NCBI GenBank assembly: GCA_023055505.1
Contig: JALIRH010000004.1
Span: forward strand, 32,245,502-32,309,501
Source: Callipepla californica brunnescens
Lineage: Eukaryota; Chordata; Aves; Galliformes; Odontophoridae
Direction: 5' to 3'
DNA length: 64,000 nt
Shown here piece by piece: positions 23,701 through 35,577 of this stretch. Position 1 is the stretch's first letter, and every line of letters begins with the position of its first letter. The position numbers and the translations under genes were made by a program. The notes below the pieces were generated by a model, which saw nothing but the letters and a program-made list of their open reading frames with translations, was not told the origin of the DNA and ran no database searches.

Positions 23701-26700
23701 ATAGGAAAAAGTACAGTGTTTCTCCAGCAATAGTTCTGCTGCATTTATCTGATGGATGCCGGGCTTTCCTACGGCACCCGTGCTCCTGAACAGTCACTGG
23801 TACATGACAGAACATTATCACAGCAAGTGGATATCGGTCCTTTGTTAGGTTGTTGTGTGTCCAACCGAACCATAGCGTGGTGCAGCCCACCTCCTGTGTA
23901 CCATGGAAAACTTGCTTTAACAGGATTTAATGCATCACATCTTGAGGAATAATAAACCTTCACAAGCCTCAGAAAAAATGTGTAATTCCTAGAGGACAGG
24001 CCTAGTTGAGTCACTTTCAGCCAGGGGCAATTGGGGGCTTAATGTCATGTATGTAGCAATCTGGGCAGCCTGAGAGAGAGGAGTTTAAGGGTAATTGCTC
24101 AATTTTCTGTCCGTGTCAACAGGGAAAACGGGCAGTAGAGACTGAGTGCTGTACAGCCAGGAGACTGCAGATGGGAGACATCAGGAGCATTTAACAAGTG
24201 CTTTCTGTAGCAGCCAAGAGCAGTTTCTCCCCAGTACAGACTTTTTTTGTTGTGAAATGGGAGGACAGGACAACTGAGTGTATGTTGAAGGGCCTTCCCT
24301 TCCCCTTGCTCCTTTCTCCAGCAGGATTATCGAGTCTGTGCTTCTGCTTTGCTTGCATTTGGCTTTACTCAGTTTGTGTCTTGTTCTGACATGCAGCTAC
24401 GCTTTTCTGTCAGCAAACTACTTTGTTGTCTAAAACTTTCCTCTTTGTTCCATTCTTGTCCACCTGTTCTGCTCTGCTGTGCTGCACACCCGGATGCCTG
24501 TCTCCTCACTGCTCTGCCCTTGGGCTTTTCCTCTTAGCGCTGTAGAAGAGGTCTGTTAGCTGAGACTGTCATCTGTCTCCCTGCTCTCCTTTCTCTATAG
24601 ACTGTTTTCCCATCTTCAGAAATCTTGTGCCTTTTCTTTCTTACTCGTGCATAGCTCCTAGAACAGGGCTTTTCGTGGAGGACTGGGCTGTGACACATGT
24701 GATACTCTGTGGGAACAACAGCTTGTTATTTTAAAGCAGATAGTGTGGGTGAATGAGAGAGCTGATTGAAATGAAAGCCTGCCTGTGCTACACAGACAAC
24801 CCCAACCTGACCTGCAGGTGAGGAAAGCTGCCAAGAGACAGTCATTGGATCTGTGCCCTCAAGGCAAAATCCCTTCCTGCCTGCTGGGAAGCCTCCTCGA
24901 GGAAGCAGAGCTGATGACGAGACCTCTCTATACAATGTCAAATCTTTAGAAGGACTTCTTACCCTCCTGGCATGTGGCAGCAGCTCCTTTGCATTTGAAC
25001 AGGACAGGAGTCCGGGCTCTATGCGCAACAGGAGCAGTAGAAAATGTGTTAATGCGCCATCAAATATTAATCTTGCTTGGAAAAAGAAAAAAAAAACCAC
25101 ATGGGGAAAGCGGGCTTGTGCCATGGTCCCTGCCTCTTCCTGGGAGTGATGTATGTCTGTCAAGTGAGAGGTGGCCCTCAGAGGATATCACAGGATGCGG
25201 CCATAAAATACCAAACACTTTTCAAGCTGCATGCAAATAAGTACCATTGCTGAAATTGCTCCAGAGCTGATAGTAAGAGCACAGTGTGGGTTACTGCTGC
25301 CTGCGTGAAGTTTGCCACCTAATTGCTTCCTGGTGAGCTGCTGTTCTGAGAGAACACACCAAGTGCTGGTGGTTTCCAGGGGATTGTGACTGCAAAGAGT
25401 GTATGACATAGAAAGCTTTATTGGCCAAGCACGAGGCAGAAGGGTGAGGGCTGGTGGATGGGAAGCTAGACATGAGCCAGCAATGTGCCCTTACAGGCCA
25501 GAAAGCCAACCATACCCTGGGCTGCATCAAAAGAAGCATGGCCAGCAGGTCAAGAGATGTGATCCTGCCCCTCTACTCTGCACTGGTGAGGCCTCACGTG
25601 GAGTACTGCATCCAGATATAGAGTCCTCAGTACAGGAGAGACATGGACCTGGTGGAGCGTGTCCAGAAAACGGCCACAAAAATGACCCAAGGGATGGAAC
25701 ACTTCTGCGAGGACAGGCTGATAGAGCTGGGGCTGTTCAGCGTGGAAAAGAGAAGGCTCAGAGGTGACCTGAGAGTGGTTTTTTAATATCTAAAGGGGAG
25801 CTACAGGAAACAAGGGGACAGATACTTTAGCAGGGTCTGTGGTCATAGGACAAGGAGAAATGACTTCAAGCTCAAAGAGGGTAGATTTAGGTTGGGTATA
25901 AGAAAAAGGTCTCTTACAGTGAGGGTGGTGAGGCACTGGAACAGGTTGCCCAGAGATGTGGTGGATGCCCTGTCCCTGGAGACTTTCAAAGCAAGGCTGG
26001 GTCAGGTCCTGGGCAACCTGATTTAGCTGTGTACATCCCTGTTTGTTGCAGTAGAGTTGGACTAGATGACTTTTAAAGGTTCCTTCCAACTCAAAGGATT
26101 CTATGAATCTGCAGGAACTGCCCTGGAGATGGCCAGTGGGTCAGTCCTTCAGAAGCTTGAGAGCCAGCAGTGGAGTGGTTTACACAGAACTGTGTGCTAA
26201 AAGCATTGAGTGTCCGTTGCAATGAATACAGAGTGAAAAATATGTTGTTTGGGAGTTTGTATGAGGGACTGAAGAGAGGGGCTTACGGCAGAGTGACAGT
26301 GACTGCTGTGTTTCTTGGATTCTGTGCTATGACTTTGTGTGTGGCTCTATCAAATGCACTACTGTTCTCCACTACACTGCCTTAAGACTCTGCATAAGGT
26401 CAGTGAAGGGCAAACTCAGACCAGCCTCATGGTTTCTCCTCTGCTGCTGGTCCAGACCAGCTTGGACTTCTACAGTGACTGCTGACATTGTGATCTGAAG
26501 TTTCTGGTGATTGAGGAAGCCTGTTTTGGCAGCCATGGTGGATGGGGGAAACAGAGAGTATGTCCTAGGGGTTATGGCAGAAGTCCTGTTTGGAGTGGCT
26601 AACCACTTGTCACAGGACGGTGGACAGTGTAATTGCAAGGGAGGAAGCACAGCTTGTTTGGAGCTAAAAATAAAGGCCTGGGTAAGCATCTTCCATCACT

Positions 26701-29700
26701 GAATTCTGCAGTATGGTGGATACACAGTCATGTTGGTCCTGTGATAGCTGAGTCCATAAGTGTAGTTGACGGACTAGGTTTACCTAAAATACCCTTTAAG
26801 AAAAAGCTCTTGAAAGATGATTACAGAATTGAGACACCATCATTTAAAACTGCCGGAGGCAAGCTCCTTTGAAAATTGCAGCAGTGGAGGGACAGAGAGA
26901 GAACCACGTAGCCCTTGATTGTAGTGTTGTTCCCTCAGGACCCGTCCCCCCTCCCCCTCGGTTTCACATCTGATATGAGAGAGAGCAGCAGTAAGATTCC
27001 TCATCTGTCTTATGAAAATCCGATTCTGAGTGGCTCTGATCAAACCCGGCTGGCTGTCAGCAGCGGTGGCCTTGTGTGGAGGGAGGGAGGCTTCTGAGGA
27101 GTTGCTGGATGTGGAAATGTCATGGGTGCTGCCGATCAAAGAGGCATTTTTTTAATAAATATATATAAAAAATAAAAAAAAACCTAAGGATTTAGCATAA
27201 AAGAAATGTAGTTTGTCTTGTTTTTCCAGCGTAACATGAAGAGGATGAAATAGAACCAGATACGCCTGCTCCCAAACATACATCCACAGGAGCATTTGAG
27301 AAGCTTCTTTCTCTGCCACACTAACGCTCTAGCACAAAATCACTCATCTTGAGTGTTATTGAGGAGAGTTTTGTGTTGCTGAGTTCACCAAACCCTCCCA
27401 GGGAACCTCATGCCTTCTCATTTGCTGCCCTGCCACCTTCTGAGTATGTTTCAGCAAAGGAGCAAAGAGCAGCCTCTGTAAAGAAAAAATGTGTTAGCAG
27501 AAAGGAGGGCAGGTGCTGTGAGTTGAGGCTAGCTAGGACGTGTCTGGCCACTGTAGATGCTGATAACTTCAGAAATTATGTTGGACTGCAGGTCCTGAGC
27601 TTGGACTCTAGTCTGCTGCGCGTGGAAAACCTATGTGTTAAGAGAAGCCTTGGATTCCTTGTCTTTAAAGCCTTCAGCATCTGGTCTTGCACAGAACAAG
27701 CTGTAGATTGCCACCTGTTGAAGCCCTGCATGGAGCTCAGTAACTCATCTGACACAGCTCTTTGGTACCCTGGCTGCGTTGCAGCAGCTTATCTCTCCTC
27801 ATGCTTCCCAGGGATCAAAACAGGCTTTGTTGCAACAGCAGCCTTGGAAGATGGCAAATATGGCTGATGCTTGTCCAGCAAACCGCTGGGTGAGGAAGAA
27901 GTCACACCACACTAAGCAGTCTGTTGTGATGCCGTCCAAGTGTCTCAGTGAACCTCCCGACCTCCCTGCTAGTCCTCCATCTAGCTAGCAGTATCATCGA
28001 GCTTGATGGCTGAAGAAAAAACGATTTTGTCTTATGCGTCTGTAAAACAAGGCTGGAGGGTCATTGCTGAATCTGCTGCGTGACTTTTCCCTTCAGCTGC
28101 CTAGGCTGTGCCATTACAGTTCTCTTCTCAAAAGGATGTTTTGGGATATGAGAACCTCAGATTATCTTCTGCTTGTCTCTGCTTTTAAGACTGCCCCAGC
28201 AGCTGTAGTACCACCTGCTTTTCACCCTACCGTTTTCATCTCCTTGCTGGCTGAAAGGTACACTGCTCAGCATCAGCCTCTTGCTAGGGCAATTTCAATC
28301 AGGGAAAGGTATCCCTATGAAATTAATGTCTCAACATCCAAAGAAGTATTCTTTATCCTCTCCACTTGCCTGCTGCTCTCCTGAGAAAGCTTCCAAAAGC
28401 CTTCAAGCTTGTTTGTGTGTTCAGTAGAGGCTGTATGTGTCCCTTATTCCTTATGGTTTTTTGAAGTTTTTTTTTTTTTCTTGCCTGTTGCTTTCCACTT
28501 TTTTCTTTTCTTTTTTTAATTCTCCATTTTTCCACTTAGAGAGAAAAATTATTTATTGCATTGAGATGCGCTAATTAAAGCCATTTTCTGGTATTTGGTT
28601 ACTGAAGTGTTTGATGTCTCTCTGACAAGACCATGAAATGCGCAGAGTGTCTACAGGGACAGAATTTGCTGAACACGGTGCTTTGTAAATGAGGGGACAC
28701 AGTGTCGCAGCAGCTCATGAATATGAAACGCCCATGATGCTACCTCAGTGGACTTGAGAACACAGATGAATCCTGTCATGTGCTAAATGAGACCAATTTC
28801 TTTCACTTAACTTCATCTTCAATCAGACCTTCTTCCATTTGCCTGTTTAAAATTCCCCAAACGTGATGCAGAAGGTAACAGCATTCAGTAAAACAAAGTT
28901 TTGCAGCAGAAGAGATATTGTAATTATCTCATTTTTACATTTTATGAGCAAGCAACTTAAACTAAAGTTAGTTTCATTCTTATGCCGGCTTAGTGGCAGG
29001 GGACTGCCAGCTCCAGCAGCCACTGCCCTTTTTGTTCTCCAGATATGGCAATGGATGGCAAGAAAGGACAGCTGCAAAAGTGCCCATTCTGAACTGGCAT
29101 TGGCAATATGCACCCAGCTGGTGGGAGTGAATCAGATGAAGCAAGATGGAGATGTTCTTTTGGGTGTCAGGATTTTGGGTGTGAGGCTCAGGTAACTTCC
29201 AGTGAGAAATGGCAGCCACCCTACTGAATAACTGTAGGCTGGATCTGGGATGTGGTTTCTAGTTGCAGCTCTGATTTATTGCCTGACCTTGAACAAATTC
29301 TGTCTGTCTCTAACAAAGCATTGAGTTCTCTGGGGCTAGGACCAGACCTCACTGTGATGAGAGGGGGTCCAGAATGCAGGTGTTGCTACTAAACCAAAAA
29401 TAAGCTCCTTGGAGGGGAAGTGCAACTCAGCAACTTGCAGATGTAGCTGGGCAGTCGGCAGTAGGTGTGCCTCCTTCTGCTTGTGGCTTTCTGTGGTGGT
29501 CATCAGTAACCTGCTAAAAGGCAGAAGAGGTGATGGTCACCACACATGCCCTATCATGAGCACAGAGCCCCGCTTTGTGTTTTACTTTGACTACCCAGAT
29601 GTAGCCTTTCCCCTCTATTTTTTCCTTCTCCTGCTCGCACGCTTCTGCCCCATGCTAGTAGTGCCTTGCCATAACTTAGCTATGGAACTCTTCTAGTGTT

Positions 29701-32700
29701 CAGTATAGCTATTGTAATAAAAATACTGCTCTTACTTATACTCTGGACTTAGATGTTCTGAGACATTCAGTTTGATGCAGTATATTGCAACTCCTGTTAG
29801 CCAACACTTGTGCTTACGTCTCCCACCCTAACCTCTGTGTGGATACGGTCATTATGTTTTCATTCTTTGATAGTTTGCTCTTGCTCACTATCGCATGGGG
29901 GAAGGAGGGGAATCTGCCGTTGTAATCCAGCATTTGATGCTCAGTATTTTCTGTCTCTGTCATGAGCAGTGTCTGAAACTAGTGTCTTGTTCATGGTCTG
30001 AAAAGTCCATGAGAAAGGCTTTGTTTTACTTTGTTCTCAATCATTTGAGCAATAGAGGGAAACCTCATCCATTCCTCTTTAATGCCACTATGTGCTCTGA
30101 GTTTTATGTTATCTCCTCCACCTTCTATTGCATATCTGTGTCTTCTGCTTGTGAAGCACTACCTGGCACTTGTGTCCCCCTCTTCACCTATCCCTTCAGC
30201 TGAAATGAAACTGGGATACTCTCTCAGGGGAAGTTGAGGGCTGCTTGTGGAAGCATTCACTCTGGCAGTTTTATCTGCTGTATGAAATGGGAATTCAGAG
30301 GAGTTCTGTCAGGGGAAGACAGTGTGCAGAAGGCTACATAGATAGCGGTGGGAGTTTGTAATGTAGCCTTGTTGTTGGAAATGGCTAAAACTGTTTCTGT
30401 ATGAGCTCTGCATTATGAGACTGGGAGAACATGGTCCTGTGAACATTTCTGTATGTATTACTGTTATGTCTAAGTTGTCTCACTGCGGCTAATGGCAATA
30501 TTAAAAGTAAAGCATATGCCTGTATTCCTGTAGCACTACAGCCTATGTGGTTCTGTTCCCTACAGTACACATAGTGCCAAGACAGCTATGTTGCCAGAGC
30601 TTGCTGGAAAAAGAAAGGTGTATGCCCTAAGAAGAGCAATAGGGGGCAGGAGCCTGAGCAAGGGGAACGTTGACTTCTCATGTGATTAAGGTGAAAAAGG
30701 TGATAACTCTGCAAACTGTAGGGAGGAAGAAAAGGGATTGTGGAGAGGTGGCACCATGGAAACTGGTAGGAGAAGTTACAAGTAAAATAAGACCCAAAAA
30801 TTTCAGGCCTGGTTTGCCATTGATAGCAATTGGCCTGGGGAACTGTTTTCTTTCCTTCTTAATAGTTTGCAATGTTTTTTGTTCTGTTTCCTGACAGTCT
30901 CTGACAGTCTTAAGGAGTGTTGCCTGTGCCTAGAACGGACGAAATCATCAGCACTTTGCAGTGAGAACACTCATGCGGTTCCCTTTGCTGGAGGGGCTGG
31001 CAGGAACCCCCAGAGCATTTCCACTTGTTCTGTCTGAAATATTTTCAAAGTGCCTGTAAAAATATTGGAGCCTTTAATTTCTTTTGGAAAGCATTTCTAT
31101 GTGATTGCCTGCATGATAGTAATACAGAGTAGAGACAGCACTCTGTGAGTTTGGGAATCTCTCCATGGAATTCAATGGCAGTGAGATAAAACCAGCACTG
31201 GCAAATCCAGGACTGCACAAAAAGAAGGTGCAGCTCACAGCACTAAGTTTAAAGTTTTCCCTATTGCAAAAAGAAATCAACAGAAGCAAAAGCCTGGCAG
31301 GGTACCTCTGTGCAGTGCTTCATTCCTCCCCTTGTACAACCTCCACAGTCTGTTCCCTCCTTGGTCTTTCATACTTATGGACAGGGACTTTCTTCCACAT
31401 TATCACTGTGCAGTTCCCTCTACCCTCTGTCTACGGAGATGCTGTTACCTTGTGATTACATTGTGTTATGAGCTTTACCCTGAGCTGGGAGCCCCTGTAT
31501 AGAAGAGCCAGCAGGGGAGCAGGTTCTCTGGGCTCTTGTCCCTACAGGCAGAGCAGGGACAGATATATCCCAAAGGCACAGTAACACCCCAGTGAGGCAT
31601 TTCTTGTCACCAAAGGGACATCCTGGGGGCCTGTTGCTGCAGTTTTCCTTTAAATGTCTTTGAGAAGTTTGCTGTAGTCAGAGAGCTGCTTTGCAGGCAC
31701 CTGTTCCTCAGGCGGCTGGGGAGCTCGAAGGCACAGCTCTGCTGAGATCGTCCAAGCTGTCACCTCCGCTTGCCGTGGCCTGGCTCTCAGTGCAGCCGCT
31801 GTCCCGCTCAGCCCTCCGCCAGGCAGCCAATTAGTGAGAAATCCCACTGTGTGGCCAGCACCGAACGACCGCTGCACCGAGGCCCGTGCTGACCTGTGCC
31901 CTCCCACAGCTGGGCCAGGGCTGCTCCTGCCCCAGCAGCTGGTGAGCCCCGGGGAGGTTGAGGGGATGCTGGGCAGAGAGGGCAGCTGAGAGCCTGCAGA
32001 GCTCTGACAGGCGGCTGGACAAGGGGCTCCTCAGCAAGACCCTGCCCAAAGCCTTGGCCGCCACAGGTGGGGACGTCTCTCCAGCTTCTGAATATTCATC
32101 TCAGCCTGGGCTGCAAAGCTGGGCAAAGTCAGGCCCAGCTGCCTGCTGTGCTGCTGGCAGAGGCAGGAGCAGCCTGCCTGCTCCACCACTAGAGGGGCCA
32201 GCTCTGACCCTACCTTGTGAGTGTGAAACTTCTTCCCAGAGCCAACCACCAGCATCTCTGCCATCTGAGGACACAGCATCTCTCAGGGTTTTAGCAGGAT
32301 GCAGTGTGCACCCAGTTTTTCCTTCCCTCCTCCATTTTTTTTCCCCTCTAAGTATCCTTTTTCAGTGGAGTAACCATAATCATCATGCTGGGAATAAATA
32401 GTGACACCTGTCAGCCATTCCAGGTTTACCCTGAGGTCACAAAAAGATTGATGAATTACAGCTTGGTGCATCCTTCCTAGTCTTACTGTCAACGGGACCA
32501 CCAGCACTTCCTCCTTCAGACATCCAGAAGGTCGCAGCCTCTGCTCAGTCTGCAACCCAGCCAGGAGCTCCTTCAGCATGCAGATTCATTCATGTGGCTT
32601 CTGCCATTTTATGCTCCACATCTCATTTCTAACAGATTCTAGGTCGCTGAGCAGAGCAATCGATAACATATCTCATAGGGAGCAAATTCTTACCAGTCTT

Positions 32701-35577
32701 CAGATGATGGCCAGATTCTTTCAGCTTCAAGGCTGTCTTCAAATGCTGCTTTCTCTTATTGTAGATATTCCTGTGATCCCTGACTTAGAGGAAGTCCAGG
32801 AGGAAGATCTGGCCATGCAAGTGGCAGCTCCCCCGAGGTAAGAGTGCTCCTGAGGCTCACATCAGCTGTGTGAAATGCGCGCTGAAATTAAGCTCCATCT
32901 TATCTCATGCCCTGTGGATGTTAGTGGCAGTGCCATTCGGGAGGATTCTATGCTGAGCATTGTGACAGTGAGGCTCCAGGCTGAACAGTGCACACTTGTT
33001 TCCTATTACACAAAGACAGCAATTAATGCATTTTCTCTCTGTATACACAAAAACTACATTAGCGCAATACTTTTGATGTTGCAAAATCAAACTCTGAAAA
33101 GTTAGGTGTTGCTTGATTTAAGGCTGCCTGTGTGACAGATGCCTCCAGTACACATGTATTATCACATGTACTTTGATTGCACACTGCTTTGCCCTCCACA
33201 GGATATCCTTTTCACTCAAGGGCTTAGTTAATTTGCAAAGCACAATGCGATTTGTAGGTGTATCACAGTAGTCTTGGGATTAGCTCATAGGAGACCAGTA
33301 TGTTTTAAAAATTGAAAAAAAATGAAAGTTTTGGAGATCATTTTCTTGGTACTTTTAAGTCTTCTCTTCTGTTGTGTCTGTGGTGAAGATCACAGACTAG
33401 AATTTCTTTTGACCCTTGTTAGGATGACCACAGATGCCTCACTTGCAAGCATAGAGTAGGTATCGTAACTGAAGAGCTGTTAATAAAAGTAAATGACACT
33501 TCATCACAGTAAATTAAAATTAAATTTTGTCTCTCACTAGAGTTGTTCTTTTTTTCTTTCTTTTATATAATCATATCTGTTCTTCCTGTATACTCTGCAA
33601 TAGAAGACAAATGATTTTCATGGGCAAACATAGAAGATAAATTAATACAAATCTCTGTAGTACTGTACAATATGCAAAGGAAGGTATGGCAGGACAGTAT
33701 ATTGCCCCTCCTAGCTCTGCTCATCTTTGGAGCCTACATTTTAAGAAAGTGCATTTGATATCTGAAATTCATCTGAGAGAAGGAAATCACAAAGTCTTCA
33801 CTGTTACAGTGTGCATTGGGGGAACTCTTAAGAGTGTGCATTATTTCCCAGACAAGAGTGGCATTTTGGCTGTTACATGCTGGATGTATCTGTATCTGGG
33901 GCTGTCTTAGTGTTCATTACCTTACTGTTTTCTTTCTGGCCCTTGCATCTGGCTTATGGATCTTCTCTCTGGCATGCCAGGTTCTCTGAAGGAGTCCCTG
34001 GTCACTCCATATCCTATTTTTACACATGTGCTCAGCCTGGCACTCAGATTTGTCAGTGCCTTTTAATTTGATGAATGAGATGTGCTTCTATTCTTGGACA
34101 ACCATCTCGATATGCTCATCACCCAATGTTGATACTGAGGTGGGTGTCCCCACACTACTGTTCAAGCCAATGTTCGTCTCATCTGATATGCTTCCGCTCT
34201 TATCAGCGGTGTATTTTGCCCTTTTCTGTTTGCAGTGTGCAGGTGAACCGAGTGTTGACCTACCATGACTTGGACAAAGATCTTATGAAGTATGCAGCCT
34301 TTCAGACTCTGGTAAGTGGATGTTGGTGTGGGGTGACCAGTGTAAGTCCCTCTCCTTCCAGTTCTCCATTGTCCTCCACAGTGATAGCTGCATAAAATGC
34401 ATTGCCTTGTCATCCAAGCACCTTCCAGTCTGCCTGCAAGTGTTTTCCTCTCTGCAGTGCACTTTTCAGGTTTGTGAGCGTCTGCAGATAGTGTGTGTAC
34501 AGTGCCTGTTATTCATACAAGGAGGTCCCTGCTGCTGTCCTAAAGAAGGTGTATGTCATGTATGGAGCAAAATGTTAAGACTGTATCTCTAGCAGCACAC
34601 TCTCTGATAAAATGATGGTTTCTGCTTTTTCTGTGTCTGTAAGACTGTGATTGTGTGTTCTTAGGATGGAGAGGTTGACCTGAAGCTTCTCACCAAAGTC
34701 CTGGCTCCAGAACATGAGCTACGAGAGGTGAGTTTTTTCTGGAAACACTGGTGAGTTAAAAGCTTCTTACGTCTCAGACTGTTCTTTGAAAGTAGGCTTT
34801 TGTTGGTGGGGTGGAAGAAAGAGACCCGAGGAGGAGCCTGTGAAGAGGAGCTTGTTTTCAAGCCAATGAAGGTCTCATTTCCTCAGCAGATTATGTTAAA
34901 AGTTTGTAGGTCTTTCTGTGTGTGAGATTATGGCACTGCTGTAACTAGCTTCCTTCAGTTTGTAAGATCTAGTGAAGGGCCTGGTACTGTCACAGATCCC
35001 TGCAGAAACTGTTGTGTTGTGTAGTCTTTTGGTAGCCACCATGGGCTCCAGGTTGTTCTGCAGAAAGCTACAGAGGAACTAAGAAAGCATTTAAGGTTAG
35101 GGCAGAGGGCTCTTTTAAAGCAGGACAGAAGAAGCTCAGTACAAATATATAAGCAGTAGCTCAGGACTTGAAACAAAGGATTTCTATGGCCCAGAATCAC
35201 AGTTGGTTCAGGAGAAGGGTAGAAGATTTTTATGTCTCCTTATGCCCCTCTTCCTAAAATTAATGATGTGGGCTTTACTGAGTTTGGGAACATGATTAAT
35301 TCTGCCCAAATCTTTAATTTGTAACATGGATTCACATTCCACCCTCTCTAGGTTTTCTATCCCAGTCAACAAAATCTACGCATTCCCCTCTGGCAGGGCC
35401 ATCATTTAGAGACATTTGGGAGTCATCAGTTAAATTTCAGCATTTTTGTCTTTTTCCTCTTGATAGGATGACGTCTGCTGGGATTGGGACCATCTCTTCA
35501 CAGAGGTATCCTCAGAACTAGTAACTGAATGGGATGTGGGACAATCTGAGAGAGAGGACCACCTCAGTGTACCCTAG
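8732..35577 (+). CDS. IFT43: IFT43, intraflagellar transport protein 43 (3' seven coding exons, 5' part missing)
   Basis: Seven exons with GT/AG borders join without a frame break into 156 codons and a TAG stop (68+33+47+73+76+63+111 bp). The translation carries the hallmarks of vertebrate IFT43: a GGWA block, then [15 protein letters not shown], then [13 protein letters not shown], then [14 protein letters not shown], then [13 protein letters not shown] near the C-terminus. IFT43 is a small, largely unstructured subunit of the IFT-A complex, where it pairs with IFT121/WDR35. IFT-A drives retrograde transport in cilia and helps membrane proteins enter them. Human IFT43 defects cause skeletal ciliopathies (cranioectodermal dysplasia, short-rib dysplasia). 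Human IFT43 has roughly 210 residues, so about 50 N-terminal residues are absent; I found no exon for them at 1-8731. No frameshift or internal stop is seen, so the gene looks intact. Family assignment is very sure; exon borders are hand-read. Confidence 0.96.
12179..12202 (+). repeat. (TTTG)n short tandem repeat
   Basis: About four to five TTTG units followed by a T run. It is a short simple repeat with no further feature. Confidence 0.8.
13439..13488 (+). repeat. Pyrimidine tract ending in poly-T (21 T)
   Basis: A CT-rich stretch runs into 21 consecutive T at 13468-13488. It could be the A-tail of an old antisense retroposed sequence or simply a slippage tract. No retroposed gene is recognised on its flanks. 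Confidence 0.75.
15178..15444 (-). mobile_element. CR1 LINE fragment, antisense, internally deleted
   Basis: On the + strand it reads GGGACCTTAAAGCCCACCCAGT, then TTTAGTTTAAAGCTGTTC, then CTTGTCCTATCACTGTCAGAC, then the GGCCTTCTCTTCTGCAGGCTGAAC and GTGCTCCAG blocks. This is the reverse complement of the CR1 3' region. The segment between the tail and the TTTAGTTTAAAGC block is much shorter than in typical CR1, so there is an internal deletion. No open frame is retained. Confidence 0.87.
16201..16460. promoter_or_regulatory. CpG island inside IFT43 intron (candidate internal promoter)
   Basis: By hand count about 40 CpG dinucleotides occur in about 260 bases, far denser than anything else in the window. 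CCGCGGGGCC and CGGCGG-type blocks match GC-box-like promoter content. The island lies in the middle of an intron, about 4.2 kb before the 33-base coding exon. Donor-like sites follow on the + strand: GGGC|GTGAGC at 16429 and CGG|GTGAGT at 16744. An alternative IFT43 first exon, a lncRNA start, or an antisense promoter are all possible. GC-rich open frames cross it on both strands but are expected from base composition alone. Confidence 0.7.
16461..16743. other. Unique AT-core-rich flank of the CpG island, candidate conserved element or noncoding exon
   Basis: This non-repetitive stretch contains GGTTAACGGTGTCTAATTAACC, an imperfect palindrome with GGTTAA/TTAACC arms around a TAATTA homeodomain core. 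Several retained CpG sites follow. It ends at CGG|GTGAGT, a canonical 5' splice site. It resembles either a conserved regulatory element or the 3' part of a first exon starting in the island. Conservation cannot be tested here. Confidence 0.3.
17089..17315 (+). mobile_element. CR1 LINE 3' fragment
   Basis: It contains ACATTAGGAAAAAATTATTTACGATGAAGGTGGTC, then a diverged GAACATTCTTAAAGAGGTGGCTGATGCCC block, and ends with GATGATCTTTGAAGGTCTCTTC and ATTCCATTCTGT. This follows the order of the CR1 3' region in sense orientation. Substitutions are frequent, so the copy is old. Confidence 0.82.
18501..18595 (+). repeat. (TTTTC)19 pentanucleotide microsatellite
   Basis: Nineteen uninterrupted TTTTC units (95 bases), with a partial unit just before. 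The purity suggests a young, length-variable locus. The complementary strand shows a long Lys/Arg/Glu-rich open frame that is only a by-product of the repeat. Confidence 0.98.
20669..20701 (+). CDS. IFT43: IFT43 33-base coding exon
   Basis: The acceptor is CCTTGTCTTGCAG and the donor is GA|GTAAGT. The exon completes a lysine codon, encodes [10 protein letters not shown], and leaves two bases for an aspartate. It aligns with the RRKASEEIED part of human IFT43. The exon is symmetric (phase 2 at both ends), so skipping it would keep the frame. Confidence 0.9.
20702..21106 (+). other. IFT43: IFT43 intron, 405 bp
   Basis: Short intron between the two smallest exons. Nothing else is recognised in it. 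Confidence 0.88.
21107..21153 (+). CDS. IFT43: IFT43 47-base coding exon
   Basis: The acceptor is TGTTTTGTTGCAG and the donor is GGAG|GTATGT. It completes an aspartate, encodes [15 protein letters not shown] and leaves one base. It aligns with the RLRPQSLNGSDYGG segment of human IFT43, a weakly conserved linker. Confidence 0.9.
25446..26108 (+). mobile_element. CR1 LINE fragment with remnant of the reverse-transcriptase ORF end and full 3' tail
   Basis: This is the longest repeat in the window. It starts near GGTGGATGGGAAGCTAGACATGAGCC and runs through AATGTGCCCTTACAGGCCAGAAAGCCAACC, TGAGGCCTCACGTGGAGTACTGC, GAGCTGGGGCTGTTCAGC, the AGGTTGCCCAGAGATGTGGTGGATGCCC block and the tail GATTCTATGAATCT. 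The order and content are those of the last ~660 bases of avian CR1. The residual coding part is broken by stops, so the copy is dead and 5' truncated. Confidence 0.95.
27147..27182 (+). repeat. AT-rich simple sequence
   Basis: A run of T, then AATAAATATATATAAAAAATAAAAAAAA. It is low-complexity AT sequence. An AATAAA hexamer inside is probably incidental. Confidence 0.75.
28550..28750. other. Candidate conserved non-coding element in IFT43 intron
   Basis: Unique sequence with a homeodomain-type core in GCGCTAATTAAAGCC, further CpG-containing motifs (GAACACGGTG, GTGTCGCAGC, GAAACGCCC) and no repeat similarity I can see. The call rests only on motif density. Confidence 0.2.
32765..32837 (+). 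CDS. IFT43: IFT43 coding exon ([15 protein letters not shown] block)
   Basis: The acceptor is TTTCTCTTATTGTAG and the donor is CGAG|GTAAGA. After completing aspartate it encodes [20 protein letters not shown] followed by APP, and leaves two bases of a serine codon. This is the most conserved short motif of the family and the key to the identification. Confidence 0.97.
32838..34235 (+). other. IFT43: IFT43 intron, about 1.4 kb
   Basis: Ordinary intron. No repeat or further feature is recognised. Confidence 0.88.
34236..34311 (+). CDS. IFT43: IFT43 coding exon ([13 protein letters not shown] block)
   Basis: The acceptor is CTTTTCTGTTTGCAG and the donor is CTG|GTAAGT. It completes serine and encodes [20 protein letters not shown] followed by AFQTL. 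Human IFT43 has IQIKRVMTYRDLDNDLMKY at this place. It ends in phase 0. Confidence 0.97.
34312..34664 (+). other. IFT43: IFT43 intron, 353 bp
   Basis: Short intron. Nothing else is seen. Confidence 0.9.
34665..34727 (+). CDS. IFT43: IFT43 coding exon ([14 protein letters not shown] block)
   Basis: The acceptor is TTGTGTGTTCTTAG and the donor is GAG|GTGAGT. The 63 bases encode [20 protein letters not shown] plus E, nearly identical to human. Both ends are phase 0, so its loss would remove 21 residues in frame, including this conserved block. Confidence 0.97.
34728..35466 (+). other. IFT43: IFT43 last intron, 739 bp
   Basis: Ordinary intron. No repeat is recognised. Confidence 0.9.
35467..35577 (+). 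CDS. IFT43: IFT43 last coding exon with stop
   Basis: The acceptor is TTTTCCTCTTGATAG. It encodes [20 protein letters not shown], then EWD and a short acidic, poorly conserved tail of 13 residues ending in SVP, then TAG. The [13 protein letters not shown] motif is diagnostic for IFT43. The tail differs from human in sequence, as expected for this part. Confidence 0.97.
   Translation, partial: DDVCWDWDHLFTEVSSELVTEWDVGQSEREDHLSVP

Larger units (their letters stand above)
21154..32764 (+). other. IFT43: IFT43 intron, about 11.6 kb
   Basis: The intron contains one long CR1 fragment (25446-26108), an AT-rich patch near 27147-27182, and a GC-richer stretch with scattered CpG near 31700-31930. 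Unique stretches near 24850-25080 and 28550-28750 could be conserved elements. A 172-codon frame at 27349-27867 has no recognisable domain and is treated as chance. Confidence 0.85.

Noticed and set aside
25399..25767. 122-codon + frame
   Set aside because: It lies in the CR1 fragment and is not the intact CR1 ORF.
27349..27867. 172-codon + frame in IFT43 intron
   Set aside because: No domain or splice context; it opens from a non-ATG codon. Length is within what chance gives in 64 kb.
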